From the NCBI RefSeq assembly GCF_014652135.1, contig NZ_BMYF01000012.1, forward strand, positions 75,231 to 139,230: a stretch of DNA of 64,000 nt. Direction: 5' to 3'. Source of the stretch: Mongoliitalea lutea (GTDB taxonomy: Bacteria > Bacteroidota > Bacteroidia > Cytophagales > Cyclobacteriaceae). This document shows, piece after piece, positions 55,072 through 63,836 of the stretch. The number at the start of each line of letters is the position of its first letter. The first letter of the stretch is position 1. The translations under genes were made by a program, and so were the position numbers. Under the pieces are notes generated by a model. The model was not told the origin of the DNA. It did not search any database and saw only the letters and a list, made by a program, of their open reading frames with translations.

Positions 55072-56208
55072 TTACTCATGAATCAAATCAATGATTTTTT
55101 TGAACATGGAAACCCCAGTTTCAATGATTTCATCTGGAAAATCAAAGCTTGGTTCGTGGAGTTGAGGCTGTTGTAGTCCTGACCCTAACCCGAATAATAA
55201 GGTTTTGGTATGGGTAGAGAAAAGCCCGAAATCTTCCGACCATCGGAAGGGTTGCTTGGCTTCGAAGGTATTCATGGTTAGGTCATCTGCAGCTTTTCTT
55301 CCAATAGCTGTAGCCTCTGGGTCATTGTGAGTGGCAGCAAAACTTTCTGTGAGGGTAATCTCTAAGCCGAGACTATGCTGCGCTGCAAGCGCTTCGGCTA
55401 AACCTCTGGCTCGCTCTACCAATAAATCCCTTACCTCATTCGTAAATCCACGCAAGGTTGCCATCACCACGGCTTCTCCTGGTGTGGTACCAAAAGCTAT
55501 TTCTCCCAATTTGGCATGAATGACCGTTACCAAACTGAATTCTTCTATGGATTCTGGAAGCTTTTCCAGACCCAAAACCAGCGCGGACATGGCTTTCGCA
55601 GGGGATTTCCCCGCTTCTGGATGCGCAGAGTGGGAATTCCATCCTTTTAGATGAATGCTGATTCCTACAGAAGCTGCGGCAAAGGCCCCTTCTTTCAGGA
55701 CAATTTGATGCATTTCGTATCCCGGGAGATTGTGTAAAGCAAACGCATAATCCGGATGAATTTCGGTAAATCTCGGATCAGCAATGACCGCTTCGGCACC
55801 TTCTCCTGTTTCTTCGGCCGGTTGAAATAAGAGTACTACTCGCCCTTTACTGGGTTTTTGTTCTGATAAAAGTGTGCCTAGCCCTGTTATGATTGCCATA
55901 TGTCCATCATGTCCACAGACATGGGAAGTGCCGGATATTTTACTGCTGTGTGAGATGTCGGGGTTATTTTCTTGAATAGGCAAGCCATCCAATTCGCAAC
56001 GAAAAAGACTGGTAGGTCCAGGCTCAGAGCCTTCAAATACATAGGCCAAACCTGTTTTTCCTAAGCCAGTATAAAACTTATCCACATCGAGCTCTTGAAA
56101 CAATTCGTGGATTTTTTGAGCTGTTTTGGATTCCTCACCGGAGATTTCTGGATATTGGTGCAGGTATCTACGGAGTTGAATGAGCGATTGTATGGTTGGG
56201 GTGTTCAT
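55072..56208 (-). CDS. M20-family amidohydrolase (aminoacylase/hippurate hydrolase-like)
   Basis: 378 residues. Metal ligands of the M20D subfamily: GTSHVCGHDGHMA (Cys-His pair), LLFQPAEETGEGA (catalytic Glu and ligand Glu), FALHNLPGYE and RWSEDFGLFS with a late GLGSGLQQPQLHEP. The Bacteroidota form acts on N-acyl amino acids or peptides; the substrate cannot be assigned. It is a separate unit 43 bases upstream of the His/Cys-rich gene. Confidence 0.92.
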   Translation of the reverse strand: MNTPTIQSLIQLRRYLHQYPEISGEESKTAQKIHELFQELDVDKFYTGLGKTGLAYVFEGSEPGPTSLFRCELDGLPIQENNPDISHSSKISGTSHVCGHDGHMAIITGLGTLLSEQKPSKGRVVLLFQPAEETGEGAEAVIADPRFTEIHPDYAFALHNLPGYEMHQIVLKEGAFAAASVGISIHLKGWNSHSAHPEAGKSPAKAMSALVLGLEKLPESIEEFSLVTVIHAKLGEIAFGTTPGEAVVMATLRGFTNEVRDLLVERARGLAEALAAQHSLGLEITLTESFAATHNDPEATAIGRKAADDLTMNTFEAKQPFRWSEDFGLFSTHTKTLLFGLGSGLQQPQLHEPSFDFPDEIIETGVSMFKKIIDLIHE

Positions 56209-56311
56209 GATTTGCTTGGGATAAAATTAAAATCTTCTAGCTCAAGGGTATTGAAAGTTGTGAGAACTTTTTAAATTCGAATGTCCTTGATACCTTAAAA
56301 TAGCAATAAAA

Positions 56312-56488
56312 ATGACAGAAGAACAAAAAATCAGCCTAGAACAAGAAATTGAGCAATTGAAAGCAAGTCTTACAGGTGACATGTTTGCAGATATGGATAT
56401 CCGTGACAAAATTCACAACTTGGAGATGGTCGTCAAAGGCATCAAGCCTATGGACAGTTCTATTGATTGTATCGGTTGTGGAAGTTAA
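56312..56488 (+). CDS. Small conserved CxxC protein, 58 aa (missed by length cutoffs)
   Basis: 58 codons. An N-terminal amphipathic/coiled-coil half rich in Glu and Lys (TEEQKISLEQEIEQLKASL) leads to SSIDCIGCGS at the C-terminus. From memory, similar short proteins with a terminal C-x-x-C-G-S occur widely in Bacteroidota without assigned function. The CIGC could bind metal or be redox active. It begins 103 bases after the M20 start on the other strand and is followed by the nucleotidyltransferase gene after 11 bases. Confidence 0.75.
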   Translation: MTEEQKISLEQEIEQLKASLTGDMFADMDIRDKIHNLEMVVKGIKPMDSSIDCIGCGS

Positions 56489-56499
56489 AGTAGATAATT

Positions 56500-56817
56500 A
56501 TGGATTTTGGCTTATCACCAAACACTATCAAGCAAATTAAATCTATTCTGAAACAGTTTCCAGAAGTAGAAGAAGCTATTCTGTACGGAAGTAGAGCTAA
56601 AGGCAATTACCGTCCCAATTCTGATATCGATTTAACATTGGTTGGGGAGAAGCTTGACTTTTCATTGTTGTTGAAAATAGAAGTTGCGTTAGATGACTTG
56701 TTGCTACCTTATAAAATCGACCTTTCTTTATTCAGCAAACTAAGCAGTGAAGCATTAATTGACCATATTCAAAGATTTGGGACAAAATTTTATGAGAAAT
56801 TGGAGGTAGAAACGTGA
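56500..56817 (+). CDS. MNT-type minimal nucleotidyltransferase
   Basis: 105 residues. The nucleotidyltransferase signature LYGSRAKGNYRPNSDIDLT has the GS helix and DxD metal ligands, and a third acidic residue sits in YKIDLSLF. Minimal nucleotidyltransferases usually work with a HEPN partner as toxin-antitoxin pairs (MntA AMPylates the HEPN toxin). Here no HEPN gene is adjacent: upstream is the CxxC gene and downstream, after about 100 bases, the MG2 protein. It may be an orphan antitoxin or act independently. Confidence 0.87.
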   Translation: MDFGLSPNTIKQIKSILKQFPEVEEAILYGSRAKGNYRPNSDIDLTLVGEKLDFSLLLKIEVALDDLLLPYKIDLSLFSKLSSEALIDHIQRFGTKFYEKLEVET

Positions 56818-56922
56818 TTAACCTGACAAATTTTTTTCCAAAGAAACTTGCCAAGTACTCCATACTAAAACCCCCCACTCAATTTTTTCGTGAACTATAA
56901 TTGCACCACTAATCCATAGACT

Positions 56923-59109
56923 ATGAGGCATTTGTTAATTTTCTTTATTACTTCATTTCTTTTTCCCTTGTTAACATTTGGTCAAGATGATGAAGAATTA
57001 TCCAAGGATGTAGCGATTGCTTTTGATAAGGTTTATCTTCATACCGACAGGTCCCACTACTTTTTAAAAGATACTATTTGGATTAAGGCCTATGCTTGGT
57101 CGGCGGTTACTGGCGAAGGGTTGAGACCTTCATCTAGTCAAACATTGTACCTAGCACTCAAGAATCAACAGACCGGTGAGTCAGTATTTCAGTCAGCAGT
57201 ATTATTGGACGAGGGGATGGGCTCTGCACAGATAGTTTTGGGAGAAATTCCCTTGGGGGATTATGTATTGCTCGCACAAAGTGAGTCTATGATTACATGG
57301 AAAACAGGTTACACGTTTCAGCGTCCCATTAAAGTGTCTGAGGTAGGTGCTGTAAACTTAGTTCGCACGTCAACTACTGATAAGAAATCTTTTCCAATCC
57401 CCTATCAAAACGGGCTACGGATAGGACTGAATACTTCTGATGGGGACTATCAATTAATCATTGACAGAGCCAAGGAACAAGCTGACAGTGTGTTTCAACT
57501 GATTGGTTTGCAGCATGGGAAACCCATCTACGAGCAGATCCTATCCCTACAGGAAGGAAAGAATGTGTATAACTTGGACTCAGAAGCATTTTTACCGGGC
57601 TTAGCAGATTTTGCTCTAGTCAATGAATTGGGAGCGGTGATTGCCGAAAGACCGGTATATTTCCATCCCCAAGCGATTCCAACCTTGAAGATTTCCACGG
57701 ACAAAGAAACCTATCGCCCACGTGAACGAGTGCAGGTATTGCTGAATATTTTGGATGAATTCGGTGAAGGCCTGGAAGCTGATTTTTCAGTTTCTGTAGT
57801 GGATTCCAAGCAAGTGAGTTGGCCGGAGGATATGAGTACCATAGTGACAGAAATGGAAATTGGGTCAGTGTTGAATGAGCCTTATTTCTTTTCTCAGCAG
57901 CTATTTGAAGAGGATTCTGAGCGTTCTGCTAAGGCTGTGAATGACCTGATTGCTTCCGGTCAAAGTTTGACGGCAATATCCAGATTTTCTGCCCAAACGG
58001 ATGGAGTTCAGAATGAAAACCCGGGCATAAGGTTAAGCGGAGTTGCCAAAGAAAAAGATGGGAAGTATCTCGAGAAGGGAACAACATTGGAATTTCTGAT
58101 CTATCCACGACAAGGAAGTCCCTTAATGGCTTCTGCTTCCGTAGGAGAAAATGGACGGTTTTCCTTAGAAGGGCTGATGTTTCAGGGATTGGCTGCTGTA
58201 GTAACTAGCCGTACAGGAATGGTTGGCAAAAAATCAAATTCAGAAATGTTGTTGGCTTCACAAATTGTTTTTGAACCGATCACGTTAGCTGCCCCTACAC
58301 TTTCTGCAAAGTTTATAGGCGTCGAAGAATCCAACAATTTAGATGATATCCGAAGATATACATTGCTTCGAAATTCAAGAATGGACGAGCGCGTGATTGA
58401 TTTGGATACGTTGACCATAGAAAGACAAGCATGGACTTTTGGTTTTACCGACCGGACCTCTCTTTATTTCAATCAGCCGGATATTCGACTGGATATTCCC
58501 GAAAGAGGCTTTGAAAACCTTAATTTTTTTCAATACATCAGGGGAAGAATCCCGGGTATGAGCATGGTAGGAGATCCAATGGATATTGGGAACCCTCCCT
58601 TGATTTTCTTGAGAGGTTCACAGTTTACCATGAGAAATGAGTCTAATAATCCAGGAGTACTTTTTTTAATTGATGGAGTTGTAGCCAACAGATTTATGGT
58701 AGCTCCTATAATGATGAGAGATATAGAGCAGGTAGATATTTTAAATTCTGTTGCCAGCCAATCTGCTGTAGGGATTCAAACAAAGGGAGCTGGAGTGATC
58801 AATATCCTGACAAGAAGAGTCAATCAAACAACAGACTTCTCCGAAGAAAATGTGGTAATTGCTAGTGGATATCAGGAAGCTCTCAGGTTCCCAAACATTA
58901 AGGAAGGGGAACTTCAAAAAGATGTATTCAAAGCTAATTGGAATGCGACAGTTTATTGGAATCCTTATATGGGAACAGATTTCGAAGGCAGGGGTAATTT
59001 TGAATTCGTCCTAAACGATTTACAGTCTGAACTCAAAATTATCGTGGAAGGGATGAGCAAAACAGGGCAGCCGATTTTTGGAATTCATACAATCCGAGTA
59101 GAAGAATGA
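56923..59109 (+). CDS. MG2-domain surface protein with TonB-plug-like domain
   Basis: 728 residues with a signal peptide (ITSFLFPLLTFGQ). The first domain (KVYLHTDRSHYFLKDTIWIK) is the MG2/macroglobulin-like module common in Bacteroidota. The middle has further beta-sandwich modules (ETYRPRERVQVLLNI). A plug-like segment near residues 540-650 (IRGRIPGMSMVGDP; NPGVLFLIDGVVANRF; VDILNSVASQSAVGI) is not followed by a beta-barrel, so it is not a receptor. Function unknown, possibly export or surface assembly. It overlaps the next gene by four bases. Confidence 0.8.
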   Translation: MRHLLIFFITSFLFPLLTFGQDDEELSKDVAIAFDKVYLHTDRSHYFLKDTIWIKAYAWSAVTGEGLRPSSSQTLYLALKNQQTGESVFQSAVLLDEGMGSAQIVLGEIPLGDYVLLAQSESMITWKTGYTFQRPIKVSEVGAVNLVRTSTTDKKSFPIPYQNGLRIGLNTSDGDYQLIIDRAKEQADSVFQLIGLQHGKPIYEQILSLQEGKNVYNLDSEAFLPGLADFALVNELGAVIAERPVYFHPQAIPTLKISTDKETYRPRERVQVLLNILDEFGEGLEADFSVSVVDSKQVSWPEDMSTIVTEMEIGSVLNEPYFFSQQLFEEDSERSAKAVNDLIASGQSLTAISRFSAQTDGVQNENPGIRLSGVAKEKDGKYLEKGTTLEFLIYPRQGSPLMASASVGENGRFSLEGLMFQGLAAVVTSRTGMVGKKSNSEMLLASQIVFEPITLAAPTLSAKFIGVEESNNLDDIRRYTLLRNSRMDERVIDLDTLTIERQAWTFGFTDRTSLYFNQPDIRLDIPERGFENLNFFQYIRGRIPGMSMVGDPMDIGNPPLIFLRGSQFTMRNESNNPGVLFLIDGVVANRFMVAPIMMRDIEQVDILNSVASQSAVGIQTKGAGVINILTRRVNQTTDFSEENVVIASGYQEALRFPNIKEGELQKDVFKANWNATVYWNPYMGTDFEGRGNFEFVLNDLQSELKIIVEGMSKTGQPIFGIHTIRVEE

Positions 59110-60248
59110 TTCGGTTTTGCTGCTGCTTAGTTCTTTTCATGCTCGCCTCACCGATTGCGCAGGCACAAGGACATATCAAAGGTGTGTTGATAGATGCAGA
59201 GACAAAGGATCCGCTACCTTTTGCAACAGTTTTTCTGTCCAACACTACTTTTGGTTCGGTTACCGATTTGAAAGGAGTTTTTAATCTTACCAATATTCCT
59301 ACAGGTGAATATGAACTTGTTGTGAGTTTTTTGGGATATCAGACCGTTCAGCGACAGGTGCTGATTGAGAAAGGAAAGCTTTTGCAGTTGGAACTTATCA
59401 TGACACCTGAGCTAATTGATTTAAAAGAAAATCTAGTGGAGGATAAACGGGATAAATCCTGGTATGCTAATCTGAAGATCTTTGAAAACTATTTTTTAGG
59501 TTCTAGTATCAATTCTAAGAATAGTAAAATCCTCAATTCTGAAGTCCTGATTATGGATGATCAGACTAAACCCGGTTATTTATTGGTCTCCGCTAAGGAA
59601 CCCATCATCATAGAAAACCCCAATCTTGGGTATCAGATTAGTTTTGTATTACAATCCTTTGAGTGTAATCCAAAAGAAGAGCGATGGAGCTATTTTGGAT
59701 TTCCTTATTTTGAAGAAATGGAGGTGCCAGCCCGAAGAGTAAGCCGGGTATCCAAAAATCGGGATAGGGCATACTTTGGCAGCATGACACATTTTTTGCA
59801 AGCGGTATACCAGGATAAACTAGAAGCAGAAGGCTTTGAAGTATTTTTGGTCAATAGGGTGAGAGGAGAAGATCAGCTTTACAGAGAAGTCGTTTCAGAT
59901 GTAAAAGTAATTACTTCAGACATGTTCCTTCGGGACGAAAAGGGGAAAGCCTACTTTCATTATAGAAAGCCAATTTTTATCCGATACAACCGTGAAACAG
60001 AAGAAACAGCCTTTAGCATGAGATACAGTGAAGCTCGATCTCCTTTTCAAATCACCAAATTTATCTTATTGGTACAGAGAATTCGATTAGAACAAGATGG
60101 AAGATACTTTCCTGCCTCAGGCATTTACACCGAAGGATATATGGCGTGGGAGCGTGTGGCTGATTTGATGCCGTTTGGGTATGTTCCAATGGGTGAAACT
60201 ACTCTACAAATTAAAAGCCCTGAAAACATTAATTTTCAGGGCTTTTGA
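59106..60248 (+). CDS. CarboxypepD_reg-domain protein
   Basis: 380 residues with a signal peptide (LVLFMLASPIAQAQ). A CarboxypepD_reg domain at about 20-100 (KGVLIDAETKDPLPFATVF; VSFLGYQTVQRQV) is followed by about 270 residues with no recognised domain but repeated in related Bacteroidota proteins (FGSMTHFLQAV). The start overlaps the MG2 gene as ATGA, so the two products are probably used together. Its final codons are also the left arm and stem of the terminator at 60213-60246. Confidence 0.8.
   Translation: MIRFCCCLVLFMLASPIAQAQGHIKGVLIDAETKDPLPFATVFLSNTTFGSVTDLKGVFNLTNIPTGEYELVVSFLGYQTVQRQVLIEKGKLLQLELIMTPELIDLKENLVEDKRDKSWYANLKIFENYFLGSSINSKNSKILNSEVLIMDDQTKPGYLLVSAKEPIIIENPNLGYQISFVLQSFECNPKEERWSYFGFPYFEEMEVPARRVSRVSKNRDRAYFGSMTHFLQAVYQDKLEAEGFEVFLVNRVRGEDQLYREVVSDVKVITSDMFLRDEKGKAYFHYRKPIFIRYNRETEETAFSMRYSEARSPFQITKFILLVQRIRLEQDGRYFPASGIYTEGYMAWERVADLMPFGYVPMGETTLQIKSPENINFQGF
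60213..60246. terminator. Bidirectional terminator lying inside the 3' end of a coding region
   Basis: AAAAGCCCTGAAAA and TTTTCAGGGCTTTT, a perfect 14-base-pair stem with a six-base loop. It begins about 35 bases before the end of the CarboxypepD_reg gene, whose TGA overlaps its last base. It can terminate both convergent genes. Confidence 0.85.
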
Positions 60249-60260
60249 ATTTGTTGCATC

Positions 60261-62594
60261 TTATCTCCTACTTCGAGCGCGTCGCATTGGATTATCTCCA
60301 CTCGATACACCTCGGGCACCGCCTCCTCCTCTAAACATTTCAAATCTGCTCGGCACAAACTGTCTCGGCCAGTAATTGTTGCTCTCATCAATATCGGCAG
60401 TCTCACGCAAAGGATCCAATACGATATGGCTCACTTCTTTTTTCTTGGCAAAAACTTTAGTCACTTCAGTTTCATTTAGCCTCCAAATTTGTGCAGGAAT
60501 GCGTTCAATTTCTGAAGTTCCATCTGTATAGTTGAATTGAATAATCAATGGCATCACTAATCCTCCTTCATTTCTAAAGGTCATCTCGTAGAAATTCAAA
60601 CCAGAATTAAGTAGCTCTTTTTCTTTAGGACTTAGACGGTCTATAAATTCTTTGTAGGCTTTCTCATCATCAGGAGTGACGGTAAATGGATTATAGCTAT
60701 TGTAGAAATCCCGTGTAGCAGGATCTCTTTCCACCACTGTTTGAGGAATATCTTTCACATTACGCTCCACACCCACATGATAGGCTTCGCGCTCGGCAAC
60801 TTTTTGCTCATCTGCCTTCTTTTGAGCCGGTGTGCGATTGTCTAATTTAAACCAACGAACTTGCTCTATAGAGATATCCACAGGCTCTGTTCCAAAAAAC
60901 CAGCCTCTCCAAAACCAATCCAAATCAATTCCGGAGGCATCTTCCATGGTGCGGAAGAAATCTTCTGGGGTCGGGTGCTTAAACATCCAACGCTGAGCGT
61001 ACTCTTTGAAAGCAAAGTCAAACAGCTCTCTTCCCATGATGGTTTCACGGAGGATATTAAGAGCAGTAGCTGGCTTGGCATAGGCATTTGGACCAAACTG
61101 GATGATATTTTCAGAGTTGGTCATGATAGGCTCTAATAATCTTTTTTCAGAAGCCATGTAAGGAGCGATTTTGTGCGCAGGACCTCTTCTGGAAGGATAA
61201 TTTCTATCCCACTCCTGCTCTGCTAAATATTGCAAGAAGGTGTTCAAGCCTTCATCCATCCAAGACCATTGTCTCTCATCCGAATTCACGATCATAGGGA
61301 AGTAATTGTGGCCTACTTCGTGGATGATTACGGAAATCATTCCGTATTTAACAGCGTCCGTGTAAGTACCATCTTCATCAGGTCTACCATAATTGAAGCA
61401 AATCATCGGGTACTCCATACCATTGGAACCTTCCACAGAAATTGCCACAGGATAGGGGTAATCAAAAGTGCGTGCAGAATAAGAATGAAGGGTGTGCGCT
61501 ACCACTCGTGTGGAATATTGCTCCCAAAGTGGATTTCCTTCTTTACCGTAGTAAGACATGGCCATCACATCTTTGCCGCCTTGCTTTACTGCCATCGCAT
61601 CCCAAATAAACTTTCTGGAAGAAGTCCAAGCAAAGTCTCTTACGTTTTCAGCATGGAAAACCCATGTTTTCTTATCTCTCGCTTTTTGCTTTTCCAGACG
61701 TTCGGCTTCTGCTTGCGTACGGATGACAATTGGTTTGTCATAAGTCTTTTTCGCTTGCTCCCATCGCTGAAGTTCAGTACTGCTCAATACTTGTTCTGGG
61801 TTTTGTAGTACACCGGTAGCACCTACCATGTGGTCAGCAGGTACAGTGATTTTCACTTTATAGTCACCGAAAACCAAGGCAAACTCACCTCTTCCTACAA
61901 ATTCCTTATGCTGCCAACCTTCAAAATCAGAGTAAACAGCCATACGAGGGAACCACTCTGCCATGGTGTACAGGTAGTTTCCATCTTTTGGGAAAAACTC
62001 ATAGCCTGGACGTCCACCGATGAAACTCATTCGATCATGGATATTAAAACTCCAATCCATGGTGAATTCTGTAGTTTCTCCTGGTCTCAATGGCTGTGGT
62101 AGGTCCACGCGCATCATTGTTTTGACGATTGTTACGGGGATGTCTTCGCCAGCAAGATTTTTGACGTTATTGATTTTGAGCCCTAAATCCATGTCATGCC
62201 ATAAGATGCTTTCTAATTGGCGCAAATTCATGCGTGGATTGATACGGCTTTCGGCAATTTTTGGGGTATTGGAATCTTTATCCCGCTCATTTTGGTCCAA
62301 CTGAATCCAGAGGTACTTCAGTTCATCAGGGGAATTGTTGATATAGGTAATTTTTTGCCAGCCTTTGATGGATTGATTATCGTCATTCAACTCTACTTCA
62401 ATCTCATGGTTGGCTTGTTGCTGCCAGTACATGTGGCCAGGTGCACCAGATGCAGTTCTGTATACATTGGGAGAGCGTAATTCTGTCCCTAATTGTTCAA
62501 ACCGCTCTGCATGATTTTGTTCTGTTCGTTGGGCTTGTGTAGGCAGAGAAAAAATGATTGCTGCCAATGCTCCAAGGAGTACATGTTTTTTCAT
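60261..62594 (-). CDS. M1-family zinc metallopeptidase
   Basis: 777 residues from ATG 62594, followed by a signal peptide (LGALAAIIFSLPTQAQ). Active-site HEVGHNYFP with a Glu zinc ligand 18 residues later in WMDEGLNTF, plus YPMICFNYG upstream where M1 peptidases have the GxMEN-like strand (here NGMEYP). It is a secreted aminopeptidase-like enzyme with a long C-terminal region. It is the first gene of the M1-HupE-DUF6702 neighbourhood and convergent with the CarboxypepD_reg gene. Confidence 0.92.
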   Translation of the reverse strand: MKKHVLLGALAAIIFSLPTQAQRTEQNHAERFEQLGTELRSPNVYRTASGAPGHMYWQQQANHEIEVELNDDNQSIKGWQKITYINNSPDELKYLWIQLDQNERDKDSNTPKIAESRINPRMNLRQLESILWHDMDLGLKINNVKNLAGEDIPVTIVKTMMRVDLPQPLRPGETTEFTMDWSFNIHDRMSFIGGRPGYEFFPKDGNYLYTMAEWFPRMAVYSDFEGWQHKEFVGRGEFALVFGDYKVKITVPADHMVGATGVLQNPEQVLSSTELQRWEQAKKTYDKPIVIRTQAEAERLEKQKARDKKTWVFHAENVRDFAWTSSRKFIWDAMAVKQGGKDVMAMSYYGKEGNPLWEQYSTRVVAHTLHSYSARTFDYPYPVAISVEGSNGMEYPMICFNYGRPDEDGTYTDAVKYGMISVIIHEVGHNYFPMIVNSDERQWSWMDEGLNTFLQYLAEQEWDRNYPSRRGPAHKIAPYMASEKRLLEPIMTNSENIIQFGPNAYAKPATALNILRETIMGRELFDFAFKEYAQRWMFKHPTPEDFFRTMEDASGIDLDWFWRGWFFGTEPVDISIEQVRWFKLDNRTPAQKKADEQKVAEREAYHVGVERNVKDIPQTVVERDPATRDFYNSYNPFTVTPDDEKAYKEFIDRLSPKEKELLNSGLNFYEMTFRNEGGLVMPLIIQFNYTDGTSEIERIPAQIWRLNETEVTKVFAKKKEVSHIVLDPLRETADIDESNNYWPRQFVPSRFEMFRGGGGARGVSSGDNPMRRARSRR

Positions 62595-62687
62595 ATAGGT
62601 TAGTAAATGCTTCGTTGATGGAAACAGCAAGTTACTACAAGATGTTGGAATCGAGTAGTTTTTTACAGAAAAGGCTGATTTTTTTGA

Positions 62688-63269
62688 TTACCAGAATTTA
62701 GTATCCAGTATCATCATGATGGCCATCCCCAATACGACGGAAGAAATCACCAATGTCCAATCCTTGCGGTTGATACCGATGACTCCCACCAAAAGCATTG
62801 CGGCTACCAAAAATATCCCAACAATTACCAATTGTCCCACTTCCAAGCCTAGGTTGAAGGCCAATAATGGCTGAAAAATAGAGGCTTCTTTACCCAATAA
62901 GGATCGCAGATAATTACTGAACCCTAAGCCATGGATCAAACCAAAAAATAAGGCAAAGAAATAATTGATCTGTACTCCTCTACCATTGCTAGGTTTGGGT
63001 TTAAGGATATTGCTGATTGCGGTAATTGCAATCGTTACAGGGATTAAGAATTCAATTAAGTCAGCATTTACTTTGATCACATTCAAGGTGGCAAGGGCCA
63101 AGGTAATGGAGTGGCCTAGGGTAAAGGCTGTCACTAAAATGATGATCTTTTTCCAATCCCGGCCCAGATAAATGGCGCATAAGGCAATGACAAACAGGAT
63201 GTGGTCAAAACCATCCAAATCCAAAATATGCTGAATACCTAATTGAAAGTATAACTGAAACTGATTCAT
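62688..63269 (-). CDS. HupE/UreJ-family membrane protein
   Basis: 193 residues with six membrane helices. The His motifs of HupE/UreJ are present: HILDLDGFDHILFV, LGHSITLAL and GLIHGLGFSNYL. HupE/UreJ proteins move Ni or Co in some bacteria; many Bacteroidota homologues have no linked hydrogenase or urease and their role is unknown. In this phylum it is commonly followed by an M1 peptidase and preceded by a DUF6702 gene, as seen here. Confidence 0.9.
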   Translation of the reverse strand: MNQFQLYFQLGIQHILDLDGFDHILFVIALCAIYLGRDWKKIIILVTAFTLGHSITLALATLNVIKVNADLIEFLIPVTIAITAISNILKPKPSNGRGVQINYFFALFFGLIHGLGFSNYLRSLLGKEASIFQPLLAFNLGLEVGQLVIVGIFLVAAMLLVGVIGINRKDWTLVISSVVLGMAIMMILDTKFW

Positions 63270-63347
63270 GTGCTGTTTTGTAGAATAAGGAAGCTGTGGC
63301 TTCCGAATATTAATTAACTTGCAAAGAAAATAAATAAAGCCAATCCA

Positions 63348-63836
63348 ATGCCACTAAATTTCATTTTCGTTCTGTTATTTTCCTTTCAGCTGCTTTCACA
63401 CCCCTTTTACATCAGCTTAACGGAAATCCGCTACAATGAGCGACAGAAGTCCTTGGAGATTGCGCAGAAGATTTTTTGGGATGACTTAGAAGTAGCTTTA
63501 GGTGAATTACATCAGACCAAAGTAAATTTTCTAAAACCTGAAAGTCAGGAACAATTGGAGCAGATGATTGAGGGCTATTTGCTGAAGCATAATCAGATTA
63601 TCGTCAACAATCAGCAGGTGAAATTGGCGTACCTGGGTTATGAGGTGGAGGAAGATGCGGCTTGGTTTTACATGGAAGCTCAGCGGGTCTCTGCACCAAA
63701 AAAGGTGGTAATCCAATCCGATATCCTCATTGAACAATTCCCGGGACAGCAAAATATCATCAACTTCTTTGTCGGAAGCCGTCCAAAAAGCTTGATCCTC
63801 CAAAAAGGGAAAGAGCGGGGGACGCTTAGTTTTTAA
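63348..63836 (+). CDS. DUF6702-family protein
   Basis: 162 residues. An N-terminal signal (FIFVLLFSFQLLSHPF) starts with the HPFYISLTEIRYNE pattern, continues with KIFWDDLEVAL, and ends with a beta-rich region (FPGQQNIINFFVGSRPKSL). The family is Bacteroidota-specific, of unknown function and often beside a HupE/UreJ gene. It is divergent from that gene with a 78-base gap. The DNA after its stop is repeats only. Confidence 0.85.
   Translation: MPLNFIFVLLFSFQLLSHPFYISLTEIRYNERQKSLEIAQKIFWDDLEVALGELHQTKVNFLKPESQEQLEQMIEGYLLKHNQIIVNNQQVKLAYLGYEVEEDAAWFYMEAQRVSAPKKVVIQSDILIEQFPGQQNIINFFVGSRPKSLILQKGKERGTLSF

Noticed and set aside
61230..61808. 192-aa ORF antisense to the M1 peptidase
   Set aside because: It is the mirror of a well-supported gene with HExxH, and its own sequence has no motif.
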